A DNA stretch of 64,000 bases from Comamonas granuli NBRC 101663 (GTDB lineage Bacteria > Pseudomonadota > Gammaproteobacteria > Burkholderiales > Burkholderiaceae_C): NCBI RefSeq assembly GCF_000739995.1, contig NZ_BBJX01000007.1, forward strand, positions 62,001 through 126,000. Direction: 5' to 3'. The notes under the pieces are model-generated. The model was given only the letters and a program-made list of their open reading frames with translations. It was not told the DNA's origin and did not search any database. Shown piece after piece: positions 1 through 7,834 of the stretch. Every line of letters starts with the position of its first letter. The first letter of the stretch is position 1. Made by a program: the position numbers and the translations under genes.

Positions 1-465
1 CTTCATGCGCATTTCCACCTGCGCATCCGTCAGGAAGTGCCAGAACGAGCATTGCTTGCCCACCAGGTCCGGGTCGTAGCCGCCATAGTTGAAGACCAGC
101 ACCTGCTTGTCCGGATTGCGTGCGTTGTTGCGATTGGCGGCGGCGACCACGGCCGATGCTGCGGCCGATCCGCCGCCCACGAACACGGCCTTGACGCCGG
201 CACCCACGGCGGCCTGCAGCGCCGCCTGGCTTTCTGCCGTCGAGAGCTTGTTGTCGTAGGCCAGCACCTCGAGCTTGATGCCGTTGATGCCGCCGCGCGC
301 ATTGATCTGGTCGGCGGCGAAGCGCAGGTGGTTTTCAAAGATCTTGCCCACGTCGGCCATCGGTCCGCTCAGCGGATCGATCATGCCGATCTTGAATGTC
401 TCCTCGGCGTGGGCGAACGTGCAAGCAGCAGCAACCATCAGCGCATACAACGCTTTCTTCTTCAT
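1..465 (-). CDS. ABC transporter substrate-binding protein, branched-chain amino acid type (5' part only)
   Basis: Periplasmic ligand-binding component of a LivK-type ABC importer. Only the first 155 residues are inside the window; the gene runs off the left edge. Residues 1-20 form a signal peptide (MKKK n-region, hydrophobic core, AHA cleavage site). The mature protein opens with FKIGMIDPLSGPMADVG and continues with GGINGIKLEVLAYDNK, the usual start of type I periplasmic binding fold proteins of the Leu/Ile/Val family. The start ATG at 465 is preceded by a good ribosome site (GGAGA, about 6 bases away). The ligand cannot be inferred: the family also binds aromatic acids, urea and amides. 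Permease and ATPase genes, if present, lie outside the window. Confidence 0.85.
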   Translation of the reverse strand, partial: MKKKALYALMVAAACTFAHAEETFKIGMIDPLSGPMADVGKIFENHLRFAADQINARGGINGIKLEVLAYDNKLSTAESQAALQAAVGAGVKAVFVGGGSAAASAVVAAANRNNARNPDKQVLVFNYGGYDPDLVGKQCSFWHFLTDAQVEMRMK

Positions 466-790
466 CGAATGTCTCCGGCAGGTAGTGAATAAATCAGAAG
501 CCGGGACGATTGAAGCATCGGCGGTCGCGGACGGTCAGTCATGCATGCGACTGGCGGTGCGCGCGCGCGGCGTGCTGCGGTCACCCAGGTGATTGACGCA
601 TGGCGGCACGCCGGTACGGGTGCCGCTCGGGCGCGGCCTCGGGGGTGGGGGGAGCGCAGGCGCCGGGCAGCAGGCGCTGGTGTGACGCGCGCCGCGCAGC
701 TCGGGCGCGGCGGGAGGGAGCCGGGTGCGGCGGGGCTGCGTGCTGCCGCGCCCTGCAGGGGCGCCCAAGCGCCGCCTGGAGGGAGTGCGA
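466..790. other. Intergenic region, no gene seen
   Basis: A 325-base very GC-rich gap between two minus-strand genes. I see no convincing coding frame. It contains a short hairpin (GCGCCC at 748-753 with GGGCGC at 759-764) just downstream of the dehydrogenase stop, without a T tract, which could slow or end transcription. The last 60 bases before 465 are more AT-rich and probably hold the promoter of the binding-protein gene, but no hexamer pair stands out. Confidence 0.5.
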
Positions 791-1639
791 TCAGTACTGG
801 TAAACGCCCCGGCCCGTCTTGCGGCCCAGGCGGCCGGCGGCCACCATCTCGCGCAGCAGCAGGCAGGCGCGGTACTTGCTGTCGCCGAACTCGGCGAGGT
901 ACACGTCCATCACGGCCAGGCACACGTCCAGGCCCACCATGTCGGCCAGGGCCAGCGGGCCGATGGGCTGGTTGCAGCCGAGCTTCATGCCGGCGTCGAT
1001 GTCCTCGGGCGTGGCCAGGCCTTCGGCGAGCACGAAGAAGGCCTCGTTGATCATGGGCACCAGGATGCGGTTGACCACGAAGCCGGGGGCGTTCTTCACG
1101 GTGATGGGGCTCTTGCCCAGCGCCACGGCGAGCTGCTTGACCGCCTCGTGCGTGGCATCGCTGGTCTGCAGGCCGCGGATGATTTCCACCAGCGCCATCA
1201 TGGGCACGGGGTTGAAGAAGTGCATGCCGATGAAGCGGTCGGCACGGCTGGTGGCGGCGGCCAGCTTGGTGATGGAGATCGACGAGGTGTTCGAGGCAAT
1301 GATGACCTCGGGCGCGACGATGCCGTCCACCTGCTGGAGGATTTTGAGCTTGAGTTCGTAGTTCTCGGTGGCCGCCTCGATGACGAGCTGGGCGGCCTGG
1401 AGGTCCTCGTAGCGGGTCGAGGTCTGGATGCGCGCCAGGGCTGCATCCTTGTCGGCCTGGGTGATCTTTTCCTTCTTGATCAGGCGGTCCAGGCTGCCGG
1501 CGACGGTGGCCAGCCCCTTCTGGACGGCCGCGTCGGAGATGTCGACCATGACGACGCGGATGCCGGAAACCGCGCAGGCCTGGGCAATGCCGTTGCCCAT
1601 GGTGCCGGCGCCGATGATGCCAACCGTGGTGATGCTCAT
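791..1639 (-). CDS. paaH/hbd: 3-hydroxybutyryl-CoA dehydrogenase
   Basis: Soluble NAD(P)-dependent oxidation of (S)-3-hydroxyacyl-CoA, as in beta-oxidation, butyrate metabolism or phenylacetate degradation. The 282-residue length is the standard single-enzyme size. An N-terminal Rossmann fold shows GAGTMG at residues 10-15; the catalytic pair is His140 (MHFFNPVP) and Glu152 (VEIIRG); Ser119/Asn117 lie in the SNTSS segment; the C-terminal domain ends in GRKTGRGVYQY. The start at 1639 begins MSITTVGIIG and has a GAGAG ribosome site 8 bases upstream; longer in-frame extensions lack this. No neighbouring thiolase or hydratase shows which pathway it serves. The symbol is a family-level assignment. 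Confidence 0.93.
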   Translation of the reverse strand: MSITTVGIIGAGTMGNGIAQACAVSGIRVVMVDISDAAVQKGLATVAGSLDRLIKKEKITQADKDAALARIQTSTRYEDLQAAQLVIEAATENYELKLKILQQVDGIVAPEVIIASNTSSISITKLAAATSRADRFIGMHFFNPVPMMALVEIIRGLQTSDATHEAVKQLAVALGKSPITVKNAPGFVVNRILVPMINEAFFVLAEGLATPEDIDAGMKLGCNQPIGPLALADMVGLDVCLAVMDVYLAEFGDSKYRACLLLREMVAAGRLGRKTGRGVYQY

Positions 1640-1931
1640 AAGAAATGCTCTCGTAAAAGTGAAACAACAAGCGCCATCGTAGCGGCATTGGCCCCGCGGC
1701 CCGGCATGCACCCGTGGCAGGCGGCGGCGCGCGCCGGTGTGATGCATTTCACGAAATTGGCGGGCGAAGGCGTTTTTAAGAAATCGATAGGGTTCAGTTA
1801 AGGGATTTTTAGCAGCGCGGCGCGGCCCCGGTTCCTAGACTTTCCGGTATGGCTGCGGGTGCATGGGGCACCCGGCCTGGCGCGGCACCAGTCCGCGCCA
1901 CCGCAGGCCCGCAGGGCCAGGAAAGACACTG

Positions 1932-2669
1932 ATGAAAATCGATACCCGCGAAATTGCCGAAATCGCCGCCGCCCAACCCGCCGTGCCGCGCGAGAACCTG
2001 TACGCCGGCATCCACAAGGCCTTGCGCGCCTTCATGGCCGACACCTTGCTGGGCCTGGGCCGCCTGGATGTGGATGACGAGCTGGAGTTCACCCAGGGCT
2101 GCCAGCGCGTGGCGCAACTGCTGGACCTGTGCCAGGCCCATCTGGAGCACGAGAACCGCTTCATCCACCCCGTGATCGAGGCGCGCGCCGCAGGCGCCAG
2201 CCAGACGGCCGGGGATGAGCACCAGGGCCATGAGCAGGCCATCCAGCGCCTGGCGCGTGCCCTGCACGGCCTGACGGCGTGCGCACGCGGCGCGCGCGCG
2301 GCGCACGCGCATGCCCTGTACCACGAGCTGGCGCTGTTCGTGGCGCACAACTTCGAGCACATGCACCTGGAAGAAACGGCGCACAACGCGGCGCTGTGGC
2401 AGCACTACACGGACGCCGAGCTGCAGGCCGTGCATGGCGCGCTGGTGTCCTCCATCCCGCCGGGCGAGATGATGCTGGTGATGCGCTGGATGGTGCCCTT
2501 CATGGCGCCGGCCGAGCGCCTGGGCCTGCTCGCCGGCATGCGCGAGCAGGCGCCGGCCGAGGCCTTCGGCGCCGTGCTGGATGTCGTGCGCCCGCACCTC
2601 ACGGCGCGGGAATGGGACAAGCTTATGGCGGGCCTGGGCATGGGCCTGACCGGCGCGGGCCTGCAGTGA
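1932..2669 (+). CDS. Hemerythrin-like (HHE) domain protein
   Basis: A 245-residue all-helical protein. The N-terminal ~150 residues contain the His/Glu pattern of the hemerythrin HHE four-helix bundle: CQAHLEHENRFIHPVIE, then DEHQGHEQ, then FVAHNFEHMHLEE, enough ligands for a di-iron centre. The C-terminal third (PPGEMMLVMRWMVPFM) is another helical region seen in Comamonadaceae homologues. There is no signal peptide, so it is probably cytoplasmic. Role unknown: members of the family bind oxygen or NO, or protect iron. The start at 1932 follows AGGAAAG. The gene stands alone, divergent from the dehydrogenase gene and convergent with the flavin-protein operon. Confidence 0.75.
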   Translation: MKIDTREIAEIAAAQPAVPRENLYAGIHKALRAFMADTLLGLGRLDVDDELEFTQGCQRVAQLLDLCQAHLEHENRFIHPVIEARAAGASQTAGDEHQGHEQAIQRLARALHGLTACARGARAAHAHALYHELALFVAHNFEHMHLEETAHNAALWQHYTDAELQAVHGALVSSIPPGEMMLVMRWMVPFMAPAERLGLLAGMREQAPAEAFGAVLDVVRPHLTAREWDKLMAGLGMGLTGAGLQ

Positions 2670-2673
2670 GCGA

Positions 2674-4032
2674 TCAGCCCGCCTGTTCCTCGAGCAGTAC
2701 CGGGCAGGCCACGCACAGGCGCAGGCGCCCGCGCCCGGTCTTCTCGATGCGCATGGGCGGGGCGTTCTCCTGCAGGCGGCGCTGCAGCAGCAGCAGGCGC
2801 GCCTCCAGGTTGTCGGCCACGTCGGGCAGGCGGATCGAGGGGTCCAGCCGCAGCTCGCGGTTGGTGAAATCGGTGCGCCCGGCCTGCGTGTAGTCGCGCA
2901 GCAGCTTCCAGAAGATGGCGCCCGCCACGCCCTTGATGAGGTAGTCGCCGTCGATGAAGATGCTGTCGTTCGACGCATAGTGGCGCACGCGCACGGGCGC
3001 GCCGCCCACGGCGGGCGCGGGCGCGGCCGCGGGTGCGGGGGGCGCCTCGCTGCTGTCGGGCGCGGCCTGCAGCAGGTCGATGGCGGCGCCCAGGTGACCG
3101 GCCAGCGCGACCAGCAGGTCCTCGTCCTCGAAGTCGAAGGCCATGTCGCGCGCACTCTCGACGAACAGCACGCCCAGCACGCGCCCTGCCGCCACCATGG
3201 GCACGGCAAGCTGGCTGTGCGGCTCGGGCAGGCCGGGGTAGGGGATCTCGGTGCCCGGCGCCAGTGCCGGGCCGTCCGCGCTGCCGGCCTGCAGGCTGCT
3301 GCGCATGGCGTGGCTGTAGAGTGCGGCGTGCGCCATGTGGTTGATGCGCACGGGGGTGTTTTCGCGCGCGGCCACGCCGATCACGCCATGCCCCAGCGCA
3401 ATCTCCGAGCCCACGCCCGAGGTGGCGTAGCCGCAGCTCGCCACGGTGTAGAGGCGCTGGGCCGGCGCGTCCAGCAGCAGCACCATGGCGTGCGCTATGC
3501 CCAGCGCCTCGCGCAGGCAGGCCAGTGCGGTCTGCAGCAGCTCGTCCAGACCGGTGCAGGCGGCCATGCGCTCGCTGCACTGGCGCAGGCGGTGCAGCAG
3601 CCCGGTGCGGCAGGGCGGGGGCGGCAGGCCCTCGCCGTCGATGGCGTCGATGTGCTCCACGGCATACACGTCCGAGCCCTTGAGGCGGAACACCTCGGCC
3701 ATGCCGCTGTGCGAGGCGATGCCCGCCAGCCGCGCCTTCATGCTCTCGAACAGCGGACCGTGGGTTTCGGTGCGCAGATAACGCAGGTGCAGGCGGTAAA
3801 AGCGCGCCGTCACCGGGTCGAGCACCAGCACCGAGGCCTGCGGATGGGCCAGGATGTTGGCGCGCGTCTTGTTGAAGAACTGGAAGGACAGGGCCACATG
3901 GCCCTCGTCCACGTAGACCACCTGCGAGATGTAGGCCACGTTGGGCGTGCCGTCGCTGGCGCAGGTGGCCATGACGGCCGGGATGGCGCCTTCCAGGCAG
4001 GGGCGGATGCTGTGCAGCGAGGGGGCGGTCAT
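2674..4032 (-). CDS. Split-barrel flavin (PNPOx-like) - GAF - winged-helix-like protein
   Basis: A 452-residue multidomain protein, last gene of a four-gene minus-strand operon. Residues about 10-140 resemble the pyridoxamine-phosphate-oxidase / FMN split barrel (PAVMATCASDGTPNVAYISQ, later VLVLDPVTARFYRLHLRYLRTETHGPLF). Residues about 155-320 form a GAF domain (LREALGIAHAMVLLLD ... SQLAVPMVAAGRVLGVLFVES ... FEDEDLLVALAGHLGAAI). After an Ala/Pro linker (about 325-345), residues 350-450 look like an OmpR-type winged helix (FTNRELRLD, DNLEARLLLLQRRL, TGRGRLRL). This suggests a cytoplasmic one-component regulator sensing flavin or redox state; that is inference. Its start overlaps the stop of the upstream gene by 4 bases (ATGA), so they are translationally coupled. 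Confidence 0.7.
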   Translation of the reverse strand: MTAPSLHSIRPCLEGAIPAVMATCASDGTPNVAYISQVVYVDEGHVALSFQFFNKTRANILAHPQASVLVLDPVTARFYRLHLRYLRTETHGPLFESMKARLAGIASHSGMAEVFRLKGSDVYAVEHIDAIDGEGLPPPPCRTGLLHRLRQCSERMAACTGLDELLQTALACLREALGIAHAMVLLLDAPAQRLYTVASCGYATSGVGSEIALGHGVIGVAARENTPVRINHMAHAALYSHAMRSSLQAGSADGPALAPGTEIPYPGLPEPHSQLAVPMVAAGRVLGVLFVESARDMAFDFEDEDLLVALAGHLGAAIDLLQAAPDSSEAPPAPAAAPAPAVGGAPVRVRHYASNDSIFIDGDYLIKGVAGAIFWKLLRDYTQAGRTDFTNRELRLDPSIRLPDVADNLEARLLLLQRRLQENAPPMRIEKTGRGRLRLCVACPVLLEEQAG

Positions 4033-4529
4033 GGCGTGGGCGTGGAGGGCTGCAGGGGCGTGCCGGCGCGCGGACCGGGCGTCTGGTCAAAGGCCGCCTC
4101 GGGGCTGAACTGCACCGCCACCACGTCCTCCAGCGGGGCCGAGAGCATGGCGGCGACAAAGGCAGGCCCGTAGCCCACCTGGGCCAGCTCGTGTTGCATG
4201 GACGCCAGGTAGCGCTGCAGCAGCGGCAGGTCGGCGGGGCCGGCCGGGCGCTGCGTGGCCGTGCGCGCCTTGAGCTGCAGCGTGCGGTGCGTGGGCGGCT
4301 CGCTGAACACCACGGCCAGGCCGCCGCCGGCAGCGATGTCCTGCAGCAATTGGCGCGACTGGCTGCGCCGCAGGTAAACCGTGACCTGCGTGCCCCCGGG
4401 GTCGATGGCGCTGCCCACGCCGCGCATGATGCTGGGGCGCAGCGCCGCGTCGCGCGAGGCCACGATCACCGAGACGCCACGGTCCACCATGGCGATGTGC
4501 TGGGGGTTGAGCAGGGCGGGCGGGGACAT
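4029..4529 (-). CDS. FMN-binding split-barrel (pyridoxamine phosphate oxidase-related) protein
   Basis: A 166-residue protein whose body (HIAMVDRGVSVIVASRDAA, TVYLRRSQSRQLLQDIAAGGG, LAVVFSEPPTHRTLQLK) fits the PNPOx-like FMN-binding fold. The C-terminal part ends MLSAPLEDVVAVQFSPEAAFDQTPGPRAG, typical of small flavin or heme-utilisation-type split barrels. Enzyme activity unknown. The ATG at 4529 is chosen because it lies just after the permease stop (4535) and begins MSPPALLNPQHIAMV; no strong ribosome site is seen, which fits coupling to the upstream gene. It overlaps the downstream GAF protein by 4 bases. Being inside an ABC-2 exporter operon is unusual for this family. Confidence 0.7.
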   Translation of the reverse strand: MSPPALLNPQHIAMVDRGVSVIVASRDAALRPSIMRGVGSAIDPGGTQVTVYLRRSQSRQLLQDIAAGGGLAVVFSEPPTHRTLQLKARTATQRPAGPADLPLLQRYLASMQHELAQVGYGPAFVAAMLSAPLEDVVAVQFSPEAAFDQTPGPRAGTPLQPSTPTP

Positions 4530-4534
4530 GGGGG

Positions 4535-5344
4535 TCAGGCGGCGAAGCGCCGGCGCGTGAGCGCCAGCGCGATCCAGTAGGTGGCGGCCGTGGTGAGCGC
4601 CATGCCCAGGCCGTGGCGCAGCGGGTGCGCGGGCCACTGGTCCATGAACAGCGGGCGCACCAGCTCCACGGCGTGGGTCAGCGGCAGCCAGCCCGAGAGC
4701 GCGTGCACCCCGGGCGGCAATTGTTCGCGCGGGAAGAACACGCCCGAGAGGAACATCATGGGCGTGAGCACCAGCGTGAAGTAATAGGTGAAGAAATCGT
4801 AGCCCCGGGCCAGGGCGTTGAAGATCAGCGCGATGCTGGCGAACATCAGGCCCGCGCAGGCCAGCACCGCCCAGGCCATGAACAGCTTGGGGCTGTGGCT
4901 GATGCCCAGGGCGAGCATCACCGCGAGGATGGCCGTGGCCGTGAACAGCGCCTTGAACGCCGCCCACAGCATCTCGGCCAGCACCACGTCGTCCAGCGCC
5001 ACGGGCGTGTTCAGGATGCTGTCCCAGGTTTTTTGCACATGCATGCGCGAGAACGCCGAGTACAGCGCCTCGAAGCTGGCGGCGTTCATGGTGCTCAGGC
5101 AGACCGAGCCGCTGGCCAGGAACAGGATGTAGGGCACGGTGCGGCCCTCCACGGCGACCTGGCCCACCAGTGCCCCCAGGCCGTAGCCGAAGGCCAGGAG
5201 CCACATCAGCGGCTCGGCGATATTGCCCACCAGGCTGGGGATGGCGAGCTTGCGCCACACCAGCAGGTTGCGCAGAAACACGGGCCACCAGCGCAGCGAC
5301 AGGCCGGGTGCGCGCCAGGGGCTGGGGGAGCGGTGTGGATGCAT
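4535..5344 (-). CDS. nodJ-like: ABC-2 type exporter permease, NodJ family
   Basis: A 269-residue inner-membrane permease with about six membrane segments (for example SLVGNIAEPLMWLLAFGYGLG, LFTATAILAVMLALGI, FTYYFTLVLTPMMFLSGVFF). The TPMMFLSGVFFPREQLP block and the C-terminal LTHAVELVRPLF are characteristic of NodJ/ABC-2 permeases of the two-protein NodIJ type (lipid, polysaccharide or drug export). It follows the ATPase gene by 24 bases and is followed after 5 bases by the FMN protein, so all four genes read as one transcript. In beta-proteobacteria NodIJ homologues are widespread without nod genes, so no link to nodulation is implied. Substrate unknown. Confidence 0.85.
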   Translation of the reverse strand: MHPHRSPSPWRAPGLSLRWWPVFLRNLLVWRKLAIPSLVGNIAEPLMWLLAFGYGLGALVGQVAVEGRTVPYILFLASGSVCLSTMNAASFEALYSAFSRMHVQKTWDSILNTPVALDDVVLAEMLWAAFKALFTATAILAVMLALGISHSPKLFMAWAVLACAGLMFASIALIFNALARGYDFFTYYFTLVLTPMMFLSGVFFPREQLPPGVHALSGWLPLTHAVELVRPLFMDQWPAHPLRHGLGMALTTAATYWIALALTRRRFAA

Positions 5345-5368
5345 GTCAGTGTTCCATGGCGCAGGGTC

Positions 5369-6310
5369 TTATCCACCCTCACGGATCTGGCGCCCGGTGA
5401 GCTTGAGGAACAGGTCCTCCAGGTTCGCCGGCCGGTGCAGGGTGCGCAGGTGCGGCCGCTGCAGCAGGGCGTCGAGCAGCGGGTGCGCCGCGCGCGTGTA
5501 GAAGAACACGGTGTCGCCGCTCACCTCGGTGCGCGCGGCCAGGGCCAGCAGCGCGGGCTCCTGCGCCAGGGCCAGGGCGCCGGCGCCGTACACCTCCACG
5601 ACGTCGGGCTCCAGGTGCTCGGCGATGAGCGCGCGCGGCGCGCCCTGCGCGATGGTGCGGCCCTGGTCGAGCACGAGCAGGCGGGTGCACAGGCGCTCGG
5701 CCTCGTCCATGAAATGCGTGGTCAGCAGGATGGAGGTGCCCGCCTGCAGCAATTGCTGCAGGCGTTCCCACATCAGGTGGCGTGCCTGCGGGTCCAGGCC
5801 CGTGGTGGGCTCGTCGAGCAGCAGCAGGCGCGGTGCGTTGACGAGCGCGCGCGCCAGCGACAGGCGCCGGCGCATGCCGCCCGACAGCTCCCCGGGTTTG
5901 GCCTGCGCCTTGTGCGTGAGGGCGGCAAACTCCAGCAGGCGCGGCGCGCGCTCGTCCATCGTGTGGTGGCCCAGGCCGAAGTAGCGGCCGAACACGCGCA
6001 GGTTTTCTTCGCAGCTGAAATCCGGGTCCAGCGAGTCGAACTGCGTGACCACGCCGATCTGCGCCTTGATGGCTAGCGCGTCCTGTGGCATGTGCAGCAC
6101 GGGGCCGCCGCCCGGCGGCTGGTAGTGGATGGCGCCGTCGTCGGGCGTGGTCAGGCCCAGGCACATGCGCAGCGTGGTGGTCTTGCCCGCCCCGTTGGGG
6201 CCGATGATGCCCAGGCATTCGCCCGGCGCGATGGCGAAGGAGACGCCGTCCACCACGGTGGCGTCGCCATAGCGTTTGCGCAGCCCGCTGGCCTCGAAAA
6301 GCACGTCCAT
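5369..6310 (-). CDS. nodI-like: ABC transporter ATP-binding protein, NodI/DrrA type
   Basis: The 313-residue ATPase of the exporter. Walker A GPNGAGKT at residues 37-44, Q-loop Gln90, signature LSGGM at 142-146, Walker B LLLLDEPT at 162-169 and the switch His in [13 protein letters not shown]. The ~90 residues after the ATPase core ([36 protein letters not shown]) form the accessory domain common in NodI/DrrA proteins. I start at the ATG at 6310 ([16 protein letters not shown]); a TTG 18 bases upstream is possible. There is no clear ribosome site, and CACAAT lies 6 bases before the ATG, so the message may have almost no leader. First gene of the operon. Confidence 0.9.
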   Translation of the reverse strand: MDVLFEASGLRKRYGDATVVDGVSFAIAPGECLGIIGPNGAGKTTTLRMCLGLTTPDDGAIHYQPPGGGPVLHMPQDALAIKAQIGVVTQFDSLDPDFSCEENLRVFGRYFGLGHHTMDERAPRLLEFAALTHKAQAKPGELSGGMRRRLSLARALVNAPRLLLLDEPTTGLDPQARHLMWERLQQLLQAGTSILLTTHFMDEAERLCTRLLVLDQGRTIAQGAPRALIAEHLEPDVVEVYGAGALALAQEPALLALAARTEVSGDTVFFYTRAAHPLLDALLQRPHLRTLHRPANLEDLFLKLTGRQIREGG

Positions 6311-6353
6311 GCCGCGATTGTGGGGCAATCCGCGGGTCCTGGTATTTTATGCA

Positions 6354-6406
6354 TGAAAATGGCCTCCGGCGCCCTTTCAGCAAGCGTTAATAGCTATGAA
6401 AACAGG
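6354..6406 (+). repeat. Comamonadaceae-type interspersed hairpin repeat, copy A
   Basis: Reads AAAATGGCCTCC, a degenerate hairpin (GGCGCC ... AAGCGTT), then AATAGCTATGAAAA. It sits between the divergent ABC-exporter operon and the MgtC-like gene. It shares its flanks with the copies at 7762, 17489, 18127, 24998, 37633, 39718 and 43990. Confidence 0.7.
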
Positions 6407-6489
6407 AGTGAATGGGTGGCTGCAGGCGGCGGTACGGTGCCGGTGTTCCGTGGTCCAATTCCTGCAGACACTGAGGGAGAACCATTGCC

Positions 6490-7737
6490 ATGGACACACC
6501 GGGCCTGCAGGACACACTGGCCGTGCTGGCGGGCGCGCTGGGCAGCGGCCTGCTGATGGGCATAGAGCGCGAACGCCGCAAGGGCCAGGGCCCGACGCGC
6601 GCGCTCGCGGGTGTGCGCTCGTTCACGCTGGCGGCGCTGGCCGGGGCCACGGCGGCGCTGCTGGGCAGCGAGCTGCTCATGGCCGTGGGGGCGGTGTTCA
6701 TCGCCTTGCTGGGCGTGGTCGCCTATGCGCGCGACCGCTCCGACGACCCTGGCGTGACGACCGAGATCGCGCTGCTGCTGGCCTACCTGATCGGCGTGCT
6801 GTGCACGCGCAGCCTGCCGGTGGCGGCGGGCCTGGCCGTGGCCGTCACCAGCCTGCTGGCCGCGCGCGAGGCGCTGCACCAGTTCGCACGCGACTGGCTG
6901 CGCCCCGGCGAGGTGCGCGGTGGGCTGATCCTGGCGGCGCTGGCCCTGCTGGCGCTGCCGCTGGTGCCGCACCGGCCGCTGTGGGGCGAGGCGCTGGACC
7001 CGCAGGTGCTGCTGCGCCTGGTGCTGGTGCTGCTGCTCATCCAGGCGCTCGCCCACCTGGGCCGGCGGCTCATGGATGCGCGCCATGCCAGCGCCCTGTC
7101 GGCCCTGGCCTCGGGCTTCATCTCCAGCACCGCCACCATCGCCAGCCTGGGGATGGCCGTGCGCGCCGGGCGCGAGAGCGCGCGTCCCCAGGGCGGGGCG
7201 GCCGTGCTGTCGTGCGTGGCCACCATGGCCCAGATCCTGGTGGTCGCGGCCACGGTGCAGCCGCTGTGGCTGCCGCGGCTGTGGGCGCCGGCCCTGGCGG
7301 GCGGCGCCGTGGCGCTGGCCTGGGGCGGGCTGCTGCTGCGCCATGCGCCCCGTGCGGCCCCGGCGGCGCAGCCCGAGGCCGATGGCGCGGAGCTGTTCAA
7401 GCTGCGCGATGCGCTGTGGATCGCCGCCCTGCTCACCGCCGTGCAGGTGCTGGTGCAGGCGCTGCGCGCCTGGTGGGGCGAGGCCGGGCTGCTGGCCGGC
7501 GCGCTGCTCGCCGCGCTGGCCGATGTGCATGCGGCCACGGCCGCCATCGTTGCGCAGGGGCGGCCGCAGGACGCGGCGGGCGCAGGCCTGGCCGATGCCC
7601 TGGCTGTGGCGCTGGCCGTGCATGCCGTGAGCAAGTGCGTGGCCGCCCTGGCCAGCGGCGGCTGGCGCTACGCCCTGGCGGCGGGCGGCGGCGTGCTGCT
7701 GCACACGGCCGCCTTCGTGGCGGTGCTGCGGTGGTAG
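6490..7737 (+). CDS. MgtC/SapB - DUF4010 membrane protein
   Basis: A 415-residue integral membrane protein with about a dozen hydrophobic segments. The N-terminal ~150 residues carry the MgtC/SapB signature (GLLMGIERERRKGQG, TRALAGVRSFTLAALAG, GVTTEIALLLAYLIGVL). The C-terminal part (SGFISSTATIASLGMAVR, and a final DVHAATAAIVA... VSKCVAAL block) is the DUF4010 transporter-like domain. MgtC relatives affect Mg2+ homeostasis and F-ATPase in other bacteria; the function of the long DUF4010 version is not established. The start at 6490 has AGGGAGAA 8 bases upstream. The stop is followed by repeat copy B. Confidence 0.8.
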   Translation: MDTPGLQDTLAVLAGALGSGLLMGIERERRKGQGPTRALAGVRSFTLAALAGATAALLGSELLMAVGAVFIALLGVVAYARDRSDDPGVTTEIALLLAYLIGVLCTRSLPVAAGLAVAVTSLLAAREALHQFARDWLRPGEVRGGLILAALALLALPLVPHRPLWGEALDPQVLLRLVLVLLLIQALAHLGRRLMDARHASALSALASGFISSTATIASLGMAVRAGRESARPQGGAAVLSCVATMAQILVVAATVQPLWLPRLWAPALAGGAVALAWGGLLLRHAPRAAPAAQPEADGAELFKLRDALWIAALLTAVQVLVQALRAWWGEAGLLAGALLAALADVHAATAAIVAQGRPQDAAGAGLADALAVALAVHAVSKCVAALASGGWRYALAAGGGVLLHTAAFVAVLRW

Positions 7738-7761
7738 CGGCCGGGGGGTGTTACTTCAAGG

Positions 7762-7814
7762 AAAAAGGCCTGCAGCGCCCGTCCATGCTGCGCAAGCAGC
7801 TATCAAGTCAATAG
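7762..7814 (+). repeat. Interspersed hairpin repeat, copy B
   Basis: AAAAAGGCCTGCAGCGCCC ... GCAAGCAGCTATCAAGTCAATAGC between the convergent MgtC-like and AMP nucleosidase genes. Same flanking blocks as copies A and C. Confidence 0.75.
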
Positions 7815-7834
7815 CGTTCGGGCGCTGCGGGCGT

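Noticed and set aside
4535-6310. Nodulation function of the NodI/NodJ-like exporter
   Set aside because: No nodABC or other nod genes are present; such exporters are common in non-symbiotic beta-proteobacteria.
5369-6328. TTG start at 6328 for the NodI-like ATPase
   Set aside because: The ATG 18 bases later begins the family-typical N-terminus and lies 6 bases after a -10-like hexamer; the TTG has no ribosome site.
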